This document shows, in pieces, positions 56,013-63,651 of a stretch of DNA of 64,000 nt. Position numbers and translations under genes: made by a program. The notes under the pieces are model-generated. The model was given only the letters and a program-made list of their open reading frames with translations. It searched no databases and was not told the origin of the DNA. Every line of letters begins with the position of its first letter. The first letter of the stretch is position 1. Source of the stretch: a virus; the IMG/VR virus record IMGVR_UViG_3300046004_000591, positions 62,001 through 126,000 of that record, one strand, 5' to 3'.

Positions 56013-57383
56013 ATGGCAAGAATTATTGTAGCAAAAGAAAAACATAACGTAGACCACCTATTGGGTCATGGTGCAGATAGATCTCATTATGATATTTTAA
56101 TTGGACCTGGGGGAGATATCGACGAAGACGTTGATGTATACATGGAACCATTATGCGATTTATCAACCAAAGCAACTTGTGTATCTGAATGTAATTCATG
56201 CGATAAAGGTTCTGATGAACGGCGTATCGCATTTAAATATCGTAAAGGATTTTTCACTATTGAAGAACACGATGGAGCGTACGGCGGATTAAGAGATGCT
56301 GCTGTATTATCTAACAATCGCGGACTTGCTGCTGGTATGTTAGAAGAAATAACAGATAATGAACGACGCGAACGATTCACTAAACGTCAACATGATATTT
56401 TAGAATACTTTATTGATAGAACAAGTACATTAGACGGTTCGGATCCATTAGAACAACTCAAACAACAAGATAATTCATCTAACAACGGTTTAAGAACTTC
56501 TGTATGGTTGACTAATAAAACTCCAGACAATTTTAAATTTGATGAATTGGTTTCAGAATTAGAATCCATGGACCAAGAAGATGCCAAAGAACGAGCATTA
56601 TTTGTAATGAAAAATTGGGTGTCTAATACAGTTTATGCTGCTCCAGCATATTCTGGTATTGCTGGATGGTATTCAAGATACCCACGAATCCCTTATGGTA
56701 GAGCAACCGGATACACCGACCATCATTTTGATAAATTCAAATTATCATTTCCATTTTTCAAACGTTTGAATGGAGGATTCAAGGAATTATTACCTTGGAG
56801 ATGGGGTAACCAGAGAGCAGCTGCCGACAAAATGGATCCAGCATTTTTGATTCCCGAAACCGTATTTACAACAGTGACTGTAAATAAATCGTTTCGTACG
56901 CATTATCATTTTGATGCCGGTGATTTGACATCAGGGTTCTCAAATCTATTGGTGTTATCTAAAAATGAGAATTATGAAGGTTGTTATCTAGTGTTTCCTG
57001 CATATAGAATTGCAGTTAACATTAGACCAAGAGATTTATGTTTAATCAATAATCATGAAATTTTACATGGAAACACTGAATTCATTCAAACCGAAGAAGG
57101 TGGTGAACGTATTTCTGTTATTGCTTATTTCAGAGAAGACATGTTGGGTCTGGGTTCAAAGGAATATGAAGATTATAGACGTTTGTTTGTTGACACCAGA
57201 CGTAAAGATGAGACGCATCCATTATGGCGCCCACTTTGGAACGGCGTTTTCCAAAAAATGTGGACATCGAAAGAATGGTACGATTTCTTATTAGAACATG
57301 AGAAAGGGCAACAATGGATTGATGAATATCATCAAGACCTTAAAGATGAATTTGAATCTACATCATTGGATGAATTCTTTTAA
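56013..57383 (+). CDS. TET/JBP-family 2OG-Fe(II) dioxygenase B
   Basis: A 456-aa paralogue of the 52156 enzyme, alike from IIVAKEKHN at the start to EKGQQWIDEYHQDLKDEFES at the end. Active-site residues are kept: His299/Asp301 (YHFDAG), His352 (ILHGN) and Arg366 (ERISVIAYFR). The region after residue 110 differs most, so the pair may act on different bases, sequence contexts or oxidation steps. Followed by a terminator and the candidate hypermodification gene. Confidence 0.85.
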   Translation: MARIIVAKEKHNVDHLLGHGADRSHYDILIGPGGDIDEDVDVYMEPLCDLSTKATCVSECNSCDKGSDERRIAFKYRKGFFTIEEHDGAYGGLRDAAVLSNNRGLAAGMLEEITDNERRERFTKRQHDILEYFIDRTSTLDGSDPLEQLKQQDNSSNNGLRTSVWLTNKTPDNFKFDELVSELESMDQEDAKERALFVMKNWVSNTVYAAPAYSGIAGWYSRYPRIPYGRATGYTDHHFDKFKLSFPFFKRLNGGFKELLPWRWGNQRAAADKMDPAFLIPETVFTTVTVNKSFRTHYHFDAGDLTSGFSNLLVLSKNENYEGCYLVFPAYRIAVNIRPRDLCLINNHEILHGNTEFIQTEEGGERISVIAYFREDMLGLGSKEYEDYRRLFVDTRRKDETHPLWRPLWNGVFQKMWTSKEWYDFLLEHEKGQQWIDEYHQDLKDEFESTSLDEFF

Positions 57384-57390
57384 ATAAGAT

Positions 57391-57422
57391 TGGAGAGACC
57401 TTAACGGGTTTCTCCATTTTTC
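57391..57422 (+). terminator. Rho-independent terminator
   Basis: TGGAGAGACC (57391-57400) pairs with GGTTTCTCCA (57407-57416, one wobble), followed by TTTTTC. Confidence 0.8.
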
Positions 57423-57513
57423 GTTTTACTGGAGATATAACAGCGAACGCAAATATATTATTAAATAGATTTCTAAATGAAGATTAAACCAAATAAGATA
57501 AAGGAAAAAAATA

Positions 57514-58719
57514 ATGAGTTTATTTGATTATGAATTAGAAGAATCGAATTATAAAGATTGGAGATTACCTGAAAATAGAATGGAATTGTTTAGAAGGTAT
57601 ACAAACGTTTTAATGTTAGAAGGAGATATAGATCATTGGCACCATGGTAAAGTTATCGCTTCCGAAATGAATTTAACAGATAAACAAAAACTTTTTTATT
57701 GCTTAATTTTTGGTCAATCTTATCGGAGTCATTGGCCAATGATAATTCTACAGAAGTTTCCTAATTTTTTAGAAACTTCTGTAGAAGAAATAAACGAATT
57801 CGTTGAAAATAATTCGAAAAGATGTTTCTACGCGACTGATACTTTGAAATGTTATAGGAATTTTGTCGGATTATTTAAAGATTTAAAAGAACGATACGAA
57901 AACATTGACATAATCGAACATTTTGAAAAATTAACCAAAACTGGAAATCCTATAACTAATTTCAATAATTTAACCGAAGAATTACAAAGTTTACATGGAT
58001 ACGGTAGAATGGGGGTTTGGTTAACGAAACAAATGATGTATGAGTTTTTCGATTATGATATAGATATACCGGAATTACAGTTGGAAAACCAAAATAGTTG
58101 GTCGCAATGGAATGCTCTTTGTTGGGTTTTAAATAAAGAAGAATGGCAAATAATTAAAAAAACAAAAAATACGGACATAAATAGATTATTATTTTTCGAA
58201 GAAAAGGTTAAAGAAATATATCATTATTGTAACGATAATTCTATAATCCATATCGATATTTATAATTTAGAAACTTGTTTATGTCAATTAAGAAAAACGA
58301 TAAAACATAATCCTTTATTCTACCAATTGTACGTAAATACCAATAAAATCGCAGAATTATACGATAAATTATATTATTCTTGGGAAGGTGAAATAAATTT
58401 TAAACCTTTCGTAATCGCTATGAATACGAAAGGTAAATTTGCGAAAGAATTCGCAAAAACAAAAAAAGAATATTCTAGTGCATTATATGATAAAGGATTG
58501 AATTTTGACACCCACACTTATTACAAAGACGAACCAAACTCCAGAGAAATAATGGGGTTTAATTTAGAAAAATCAATTGGAGGAAAATTGTGCGTTTCCC
58601 ATTATAATGAATGGTTTGACGAAAAAGAAAGAATAGAATTCGAAACAAAATATAATCCTAGAAATATGTTAAAATTTACGGGTAACGAAGATAAAAATAT
58701 TTCTTTGTACGAGTTATAG
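57514..58719 (+). CDS. Candidate thymine-hypermodification protein (aGPT-PPlase/ADDT-like)
   Basis: A 401-aa mostly helical protein. LFRRYTNVLMLEGDIDHWHH, a LHGYGRMGVWLTKQMMYEF region (glycosylase-like G-x-GR) and LETCLCQLRKTIKH recall the alpha-glutamyl/putrescinyl-thymine pyrophosphorylase and amino-acid:DNA transferase families, which convert oxidised thymine in phage DNA to larger adducts and are known to sit near TET/JBP genes. This rests on remembered patterns, not on an alignment. AAAGGAAAAAAATA precedes the ATG. G+C is even lower than average. Confidence 0.5.
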   Translation: MSLFDYELEESNYKDWRLPENRMELFRRYTNVLMLEGDIDHWHHGKVIASEMNLTDKQKLFYCLIFGQSYRSHWPMIILQKFPNFLETSVEEINEFVENNSKRCFYATDTLKCYRNFVGLFKDLKERYENIDIIEHFEKLTKTGNPITNFNNLTEELQSLHGYGRMGVWLTKQMMYEFFDYDIDIPELQLENQNSWSQWNALCWVLNKEEWQIIKKTKNTDINRLLFFEEKVKEIYHYCNDNSIIHIDIYNLETCLCQLRKTIKHNPLFYQLYVNTNKIAELYDKLYYSWEGEINFKPFVIAMNTKGKFAKEFAKTKKEYSSALYDKGLNFDTHTYYKDEPNSREIMGFNLEKSIGGKLCVSHYNEWFDEKERIEFETKYNPRNMLKFTGNEDKNISLYEL

Positions 58720-58726
58720 AAATCTC

Positions 58727-58757
58727 TTTCGATGATTAAGATAACCACTATAATAGA
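58727..58757 (+). promoter_or_regulatory. Phage promoter, TTTCGA-N16-TATAATAGA class
   Basis: TTTCGA 58727-58732, 16 nt, TATAAT 58749-58754, AGA. It drives the 58816 gene. Confidence 0.75.
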
Positions 58758-58760
58758 GTT

Positions 58761-58785
58761 CAAGTTGGAAGAATCCAATGAACTT
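58761..58785 (+). promoter_or_regulatory. Conserved 5' leader element, copy 3
   Basis: Identical over 25 nt to 14079-14103 and 30696-30720, including the TTGGA-AGAA-TCCAA hairpin. It lies between the promoter and the ribosome site. Confidence 0.55.
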
Positions 58786-58815
58786 TAAACAAACTATATT
58801 ATAAGGCGGATTATC

Positions 58816-59484
58816 ATGTCAAACGTTGAAAACAAAACTGAAAGAAGAAACACAGTTGAATTATACACTTCAATCTTGCGTTATGTTTGGGACAATTCAA
58901 CTAAAGAAGTTCCTTTCATCACTAAACCAATGGTTCTTGAAACAAACTATTTGTTGGGGAGAACTTCACCACCTAAATGCGCAAATCAATGGTTCAAAGA
59001 TAATCGTGCTGATGTTGGAATGTACAAATTGCCTGAAATCGTTGTTGATTTGACTGACATTATTAATGGTTCTAGATTAAGAACCACCGTTAAAAAACCA
59101 ACTGACGTAAAAACTGTTGATGTTAAACAAGTTCAATTTCAAAAAGGTATTCAAATTTTGAAAGATTTGGTTGATGAAACCAACAGAGAAGGTGATGACG
59201 ATATTGAAGAAGAAATCATTGATACCGAAATTGTTGAGGAAGACGAAGAAGAACAAAAATTCTCAAACATTTTAATCCAGTTGTATAAATCTATTGATTC
59301 GGAATCAACTATTAAAACCGTGTTTGAAAATGGCGAATCATTGATTGTTCCAAGAGAAATTGCTCAAGCTGGTGTTGATTTATTGACTTCTGAAGATTAC
59401 AAAACTGAACATAGATTGACATTCCAAACATATAGTGGTCAATCTTACAATAATTTGTTGGAACTTATTGAACAAAACAAATAA
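58816..59484 (+). CDS. Paralogous phage family, member 1
   Basis: A 222-aa protein. It shares with the 60666 and 63652 products an N-terminal module ending in W-x(3)-NRADVGMYKLP, then a variable acidic linker, and a C-terminal module with FENGESLIVPRE and SGQSYNNLLELIEQ. Standard codon use and the strong promoter, leader and ATAAGGCGG suggest high expression. Function unknown; the family may be a small DNA- or protein-binding set. Confidence 0.7.
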   Translation: MSNVENKTERRNTVELYTSILRYVWDNSTKEVPFITKPMVLETNYLLGRTSPPKCANQWFKDNRADVGMYKLPEIVVDLTDIINGSRLRTTVKKPTDVKTVDVKQVQFQKGIQILKDLVDETNREGDDDIEEEIIDTEIVEEDEEEQKFSNILIQLYKSIDSESTIKTVFENGESLIVPREIAQAGVDLLTSEDYKTEHRLTFQTYSGQSYNNLLELIEQNK

Positions 59485-59495
59485 TTGTTAATACG

Positions 59496-59531
59496 ATCCT
59501 AATCGGCTGAAAAGTTGATTAGGATTTTTTT
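59496..59531 (+). terminator. Rho-independent terminator with GAAA loop
   Basis: ATCCTAATC-GGCT / GAAA / AGTT-GATTAGGAT (59496-59525) with two wobble pairs, followed by TTTTTTTA. Confidence 0.9.
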
Positions 59532-59662
59532 ATGCGTAAAGGTTTATTATTCCTATTGTATTATGGACATTATTTGTCCATAGTTGACGATTATTGATAT
59601 TGTCAATCAACTCTACAGGATATAATGGAAACGTTGTTTAAACGACAAATAAGATGGATTAA

Positions 59663-59968
59663 ATGATGGATATGATAATGTACAGAGCGATGTGTTTGAA
59701 GGAATATGAAAATTCAAAAGATAGATTGGATTTTACCAAGAGATTCAAATGGTTCAGTCCAAACATTGACTTCATATTAAAACGAGTAACTGACGGTAAT
59801 TTTAACAATTCAAACTTGGTTGATGGTCGATATGATATTATCTGTAAATTTAAGATTGTATCAGGATCGGAGAATTTCGTTAGATTAAATGTCAATGAAT
59901 ATATGTTGGATAGACGTAAATCAAATAATGTTAAGATTGAATCTATCGAAGTTATTCATCGAAACTGA
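59663..59968 (+). CDS. Hypothetical protein inside a repeat unit
   Basis: A 101-aa basic protein. The ATG follows the head element exactly as in the HD gene at 32034 (ATGGATTAA before it; ATG 59669 is also possible). It contains KDRLDFTKRFKWFSPNIDF and a beta-rich end. The last codons overlap ATCGAA boxes. No family is recognised. Confidence 0.6.
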   Translation: MMDMIMYRAMCLKEYENSKDRLDFTKRFKWFSPNIDFILKRVTDGNFNNSNLVDGRYDIICKFKIVSGSENFVRLNVNEYMLDRRKSNNVKIESIEVIHRN

Positions 59969-60057
59969 TTATATCATGTATCGAAAGGAACATCGAATAC
60001 GTCTTAAGATTGACTGGATATCGAATAAATATGATTATTACAGAGTCTAATTACTCC

Positions 60058-60089
60058 TTTCGAAATGATAAAAAATACAGTATACTAGA
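60058..60089 (+). promoter_or_regulatory. Repeat-unit promoter, 17-nt spaced
   Basis: TTTCGA 60058-60063, 17 nt, TATACT 60081-60086, AGAC, preceded by five ATCGAA boxes. Confidence 0.6.
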
Positions 60090-60228
60090 CTATGTCGACG
60101 TTTCAGTTAGTGTATCTATTGTTTTTCTATATTCTTTTATATTACTATTAGATTCTTTATAGAGTATATTAATGTCTTTATCGAATATATTCTATACAAT
60201 AATTCAACATAAAATCTCTGAGTCTCAG

Positions 60229-60265
60229 ATCCCGATAAGAATGAACAATTCTGTCGGGATTTTTA
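60229..60265 (+). terminator. Terminator of repeat unit 5
   Basis: ATCCCGA (60229-60235) pairs with TCGGGAT (60254-60260), followed by TTTTATTG. A transcript from 60088 would be about 175 nt. Confidence 0.7.
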
Positions 60266-60290
60266 TTGTTTGAAATTTACAATATATCAA

Positions 60291-60660
60291 TTCTATGTTG
60301 AATCATTAACATCCATTATTTGTCCAATAATCCGCTCTAATGGAATCTTTCCTTATTATGTCAATCAACTCTACAGGATACATTTAATACATCTTAAAAC
60401 AACAATATAGACTGTTAAATTAAACATTAACATCGAAACAATTATAATCACGTATCGAAAGAGACCAAGGTTATCGAATGTGTAATAATCAACGTCTAAT
60501 TACTCCTTTCGAAATCGATAAAAACCCAGTATACTAGACTATGTCGACGGTTTGAGTTAGTTCTATTGTTTCATTTTAATATTCTTTTATTATTTTCTAT
60601 ATTACTTCAAGACTCTTTTTCGATTATATCTAATACATTATACTAACAATTAAACAAATA
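60291..60660 (+). repeat. Repeat unit 6, leading into a gene
   Basis: Head (CCATTATTTGTCCAATAATC, CTCTACAGGATACATTTAA), ATCGAA at 60432, 60454 and 60473, the promoter at 60507 and the GTCGAC leader, with no terminator. The 60666 gene begins about 125 nt after the promoter. The microframe ATG has become ATT. Confidence 0.75.
60507..60538 (+). promoter_or_regulatory. Repeat-unit promoter, 17-nt spaced
   Basis: TTTCGA 60507-60512, 17 nt, TATACT 60530-60535, AGAC. It has no terminator downstream, so it should drive the 60666 gene with a long leader. Confidence 0.6.
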
Positions 60661-60665
60661 CAATA

Positions 60666-61166
60666 ATGAAAGAATTATCACTTAATCAATACCTATCTCT
60701 AATCTCATCAATTTACTTCTTATCAGATACGCAGAATTCAGGCGGTATCCCAGAGTATTTCTTCCAAGAAACAAATGAATATCTTAACATCCCATCACCC
60801 AAAGGAATCAAACAATGGATGAAAGAAAATACTCGTTCAAAAGGATTCTATGAAATCCCCAAGATCGAAGAAGATGTTGATATTTTTGTTCAACAATACC
60901 TTAATCTGAAGAAACAACCAAAACCATTAGAACCTATTATCATCCAATGTAATAAAGCAATTCGATATAATAATGAAATCAAATTTACAGATGGAACCTC
61001 CAAGAAGATCGACAAACGTACATTAAAAGAATTATATTCAATCTTAACGGATGAATACATCAAACCAGAAAATAGGTTTGAATTACAGAATTACGTCTCC
61101 GAAAATTATAACAATCTATTGAAAGTGGTTGAATTAAACAGAGAAATGATGAAAGGAGAAAAATGA
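60666..61166 (+). CDS. Paralogous phage family, member 2
   Basis: A 166-aa protein. N-terminal module: SSIYFLSDTQNSGG, then W-M-KENTRSKGFYEIP; C-terminal module: FTDGTSKKIDKRT and VSENYNNLLKVVELNRE. Both match the 58816 and 63652 products, with a shorter linker. No strong ribosome site (ACAAATACAATA). It overlaps the nucleotidyltransferase by 4 nt. Function unknown. Confidence 0.7.
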   Translation: MKELSLNQYLSLISSIYFLSDTQNSGGIPEYFFQETNEYLNIPSPKGIKQWMKENTRSKGFYEIPKIEEDVDIFVQQYLNLKKQPKPLEPIIIQCNKAIRYNNEIKFTDGTSKKIDKRTLKELYSILTDEYIKPENRFELQNYVSENYNNLLKVVELNREMMKGEK

Positions 61167-61849
61167 ACATAAAAATTACAAAAGAACAATTTGATATATT
61201 GAAACAATATACAATTTCTAGATATACGTTTGGATCCCATTTACATAAAACCAATACAGAACAATCGGACAAGGATATTGTTTTAATACTCGACGATATT
61301 TTCAATTCAGATAGAATTTATCCAAACATCCATTGTTTTCAATTTGATGACATCGAAAATAACACTCAATGGATGTTGACAACTGAATCTACGTTTTACA
61401 AAAATTTATTATCTGGTGAATCTAACATTTTTGCTGAATTGGTGTTATTCACAGACATAACGAATTCGGATAAATTATTAACATGTAGAACGTACAAAAT
61501 TATAAAAGGATTCGTCGGTAGAGCTAAATTTGATTTGAAATTATTGAATACAAGTAAAGATAAAAAGAATCGAAAATCATTTCATATTTCAAGATGTCTT
61601 TACGTTGCTGAATGTCTATTGGAGGGTAGATTACCAGAATTAAATGATATTGGACGTTATCAGAAATTGAGTAAAGATGAATTACAAAGTAAGGAACTCC
61701 AATTAAGAACTAAATGTAATTCAATGTATGAAAATAATGAATTGACGATGTATCCTATTCTGAATGTAGACAATAAGTTTCCAGACATACATGAAATAGA
61801 AGAATTGTTGATGAACGCAAATAATATAAAGGAATTCAAATATGATTAA
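61163..61849 (+). CDS. RlaP-like nucleotidyltransferase
   Basis: A 228-aa protein. TFGSHLHKTNTEQSDKDIVLI (22-42) is the GS-x(n)-SD-x-DI catalytic motif of DNA-polymerase-beta-type nucleotidyltransferases, in the RlaP/DUF-type arrangement; a helical part with RAKFDLKLLN and SKDKKNRKSFHISRCL follows. The family includes enzymes near RNA-repair systems and could act with the RNA ligase at 2700. Catalytic Asp36/Asp38 are present. GGAGAAAA precedes the ATG. Confidence 0.75.
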   Translation: MNIKITKEQFDILKQYTISRYTFGSHLHKTNTEQSDKDIVLILDDIFNSDRIYPNIHCFQFDDIENNTQWMLTTESTFYKNLLSGESNIFAELVLFTDITNSDKLLTCRTYKIIKGFVGRAKFDLKLLNTSKDKKNRKSFHISRCLYVAECLLEGRLPELNDIGRYQKLSKDELQSKELQLRTKCNSMYENNELTMYPILNVDNKFPDIHEIEELLMNANNIKEFKYD

Positions 61850-61940
61850 GAGAATTATAAATGGAGTATTGTTTGTATCTTGCTGGGTTGTAACATCTAT
61901 ATTGATTTACATAATCGGCTCGATAGCAATGATTCATTAA
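61842..61940 (+). CDS. Small membrane peptide (32 aa)
   Basis: A 32-aa frame overlapping the previous gene by 8 nt, with AAAGGAATTCAAAT upstream. One membrane span (about 8-30) with a basic start. Similar in style to the 28830 and 36825 peptides. Confidence 0.45.
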   Translation: MIKRIINGVLFVSCWVVTSILIYIIGSIAMIH

Positions 61941-61945
61941 TAAAA

Positions 61946-61979
61946 ATGGGATAGAACTTTACATTCTATCCCATTTCTT
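61946..61979. terminator. Bidirectional terminator between convergent genes
   Basis: ATGGGATAGAA (61946-61956) pairs with TTCTATCCCAT (61964-61974), an A-run on the left and TTCTTT on the right. It serves the + strand run and the minus-strand caspase-like gene. Confidence 0.85.
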
Positions 61980-62704
61980 TAGAACATTGATTCTGTCCTT
62001 TGTTTATCTGTACAAGTTAAGACTGGTCGTTGTTCATATCCATTCTTAATCATGTAATCCGTAATATTCTTAAACATTATTTCTCTGTTACCAGAAGCAG
62101 TCAAAAATGCTGTGGTAAATGCTCCCCTGTATTTCCCGTCGATGAACGAGTCAGCTGCCGTCTGATTATCGGTGCATCCGCTCCAACAGATTACATTATC
62201 ATTAGATACTCCGAATGGAATATTCTTAGATGAATTTATAACAGGAGATTGTATGAATCTAGGAGTAATGGATGTTGGTTTAATATCTCTAGTTGCGGTT
62301 CCTGAATGGCAACAATCAAGAATAACTTCTATATGAATATCAGGAAACTCTGAGAACAATTGTTGTATTTCATCATCTGTGATATAATTGGATGTCCATG
62401 AACCGTCTGAATTGATTAAATCGAATGGACATAGGATTTCAGTCAATCCATCTTCTTCCGAACCATTTGAACATGGGATCTGTGAACCGTGTCCAGAATA
62501 ATGTAAAATGAATTTTGTTTTGGATTCAGACAATAATTGATGCATCTTTTCAATAATGTTTGATTTGGTTGCTTGTTCGTCTAACAACCTCGATACATCA
62601 AATCCCCTTTCAATCAATTCTGTTGTTAAATCATTAGAATCTGTTATACAACCTCTCAGAGGTGCTACGTTGTATTTGTTGATACCAATAGATAATGCTT
62701 TCAT
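61979..62704 (-). CDS. Caspase-like (metacaspase, C14) protease
   Basis: A 241-aa protein with a complete p20-like core: ALSIGINKYNVAPLRGC at the start, LHYSGHGSQ with His72, and ILDCCHSG with the catalytic Cys132, as in metacaspases. WSGCTDNQTAADS and GAFTTAFL follow, also typical. AGGAGAGAAACA precedes the ATG. No effector or adaptor domain is attached. Caspase-like proteases serve bacterial abortive-infection systems, so a phage copy could be a decoy, a host-killing agent or a maturation protease. It is convergent to its neighbours. Confidence 0.88.
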   Translation of the reverse strand: MKALSIGINKYNVAPLRGCITDSNDLTTELIERGFDVSRLLDEQATKSNIIEKMHQLLSESKTKFILHYSGHGSQIPCSNGSEEDGLTEILCPFDLINSDGSWTSNYITDDEIQQLFSEFPDIHIEVILDCCHSGTATRDIKPTSITPRFIQSPVINSSKNIPFGVSNDNVICWSGCTDNQTAADSFIDGKYRGAFTTAFLTASGNREIMFKNITDYMIKNGYEQRPVLTCTDKQRTESMF

Positions 62705-62740
62705 TGTTTCTCTCCTTATTTAATATGTTATTATTTAAAG

Positions 62741-62771
62741 TTTCGAAGATCGTTTAAAGTAGTATAATAGA
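62741..62771 (+). promoter_or_regulatory. Phage promoter, TTTCGA-N16-TATAATAGA class
   Basis: TTTCGA 62741-62746, 16 nt, TATAAT 62763-62768, AGA. It lies between the divergent caspase-like gene and the 62794 gene. Confidence 0.75.
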
Positions 62772-62793
62772 ACTTACTTTAATAGGAGGAATT

Positions 62794-63030
62794 ATGAAAT
62801 TACATAAGATTGAACCAATTACAAATAGATTCTCAGAGAAATATGAATCTGATGTAAAGAATGGTATTAAGGTTGTCATTTTGAAAACAATTTATTCTAA
62901 GTATAAAATTGGTATACAAGATGTATCTTCACCATCGCTTAGTGAAATGTTATACGCAACAAATGATTTTGAACATGCAATCGACAAAGCGACGGAGATA
63001 GCTAAAAAACGAGGAATGATACATGAGTAA
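62794..63030 (+). CDS. Hypothetical protein
   Basis: A 78-aa basic protein, first after the 62741 promoter, with TAGGAGGAATT before the ATG. It contains VVILKTIYSKYKIGI and EHAIDKATEIAKK. It overlaps the next gene by 8 nt. No family is recognised. Confidence 0.6.
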   Translation: MKLHKIEPITNRFSEKYESDVKNGIKVVILKTIYSKYKIGIQDVSSPSLSEMLYATNDFEHAIDKATEIAKKRGMIHE

Positions 63031-63382
63031 TTTTTCTGGTATTAATTTCAATTATGAATCTGGGTTCAATGAAGAACATAGAAACATTCTTTTTGATTTT
63101 TGGGATGAGAACGGTTCTGATGAATTACAATTAGAAATGACCATTGATGGTGTAACTGGATTCATCCATAATTATAAAGCATCCAGAAAAGATTTGATTT
63201 TAGATTACAAACATAATATGATAATCTTTTCATTCATCAAACATCTAATGAAAAACTTTGGACGATATAAAATATCATTAAACTTAGATTCTGATTTGGA
63301 ATTACAAGGCGAATATGATGTATTGATACAATTTAACTTGGAGGAAAACAATGACAAAGAACGTTGCCAAATTAATCACTAA
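63023..63382 (+). CDS. Hypothetical protein
   Basis: A 119-aa acidic protein with YESGFNEEHRNILFDFWDEN and a beta-rich end. It overlaps the next gene by 32 nt. Function unknown. Confidence 0.55.
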   Translation: MSNFSGINFNYESGFNEEHRNILFDFWDENGSDELQLEMTIDGVTGFIHNYKASRKDLILDYKHNMIIFSFIKHLMKNFGRYKISLNLDSDLELQGEYDVLIQFNLEENNDKERCQINH

Positions 63383-63641
63383 TGTTGAACACTCATCTGG
63401 AATTAGAGATTTATTATTCCAAATACAAGATGACGTATTGGTATCAATCTCATATTTGGTTAATACAAACAAAATTGGCAAATACGAAGTGTTTTCGATA
63501 AAACAAGGATATCTATCAATATATGATAACAAAGTTGTATTACAATTTTTGATTCATATACAAAATAGATTACATGAATACAAAGACATTATTGTATCCG
63601 ATTCAATTTCATCTGATTTAGAACTTACTTTTACAATTTAG
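63351..63641 (+). CDS. Hypothetical protein
   Basis: A 96-aa protein with TTGGAGGAAAACA before the ATG, so its start inside the previous gene is well supported. Alpha/beta pattern with LISYLVNTNKIGKY-like strands. No motif. Confidence 0.6.
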   Translation: MTKNVAKLITNVEHSSGIRDLLFQIQDDVLVSISYLVNTNKIGKYEVFSIKQGYLSIYDNKVVLQFLIHIQNRLHEYKDIIVSDSISSDLELTFTI

Positions 63642-63651
63642 GAGATTACCA

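Larger units (their letters stand above)
59552..60290 (+). repeat. Repeat unit 5, carrying a gene
   Basis: Head (TTATTTGTCCAT, GTCAATCAACTCTACAGGAT, TATAAT, ACGACAAATAAG), then the 59663 gene in place of the microframe, then ATCGAA boxes (59945, 59958, 59980, 59992, 60020), the promoter at 60058, the GTCGAC leader and the terminator at 60229. It shows how a gene can occupy the unit. Confidence 0.75.
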
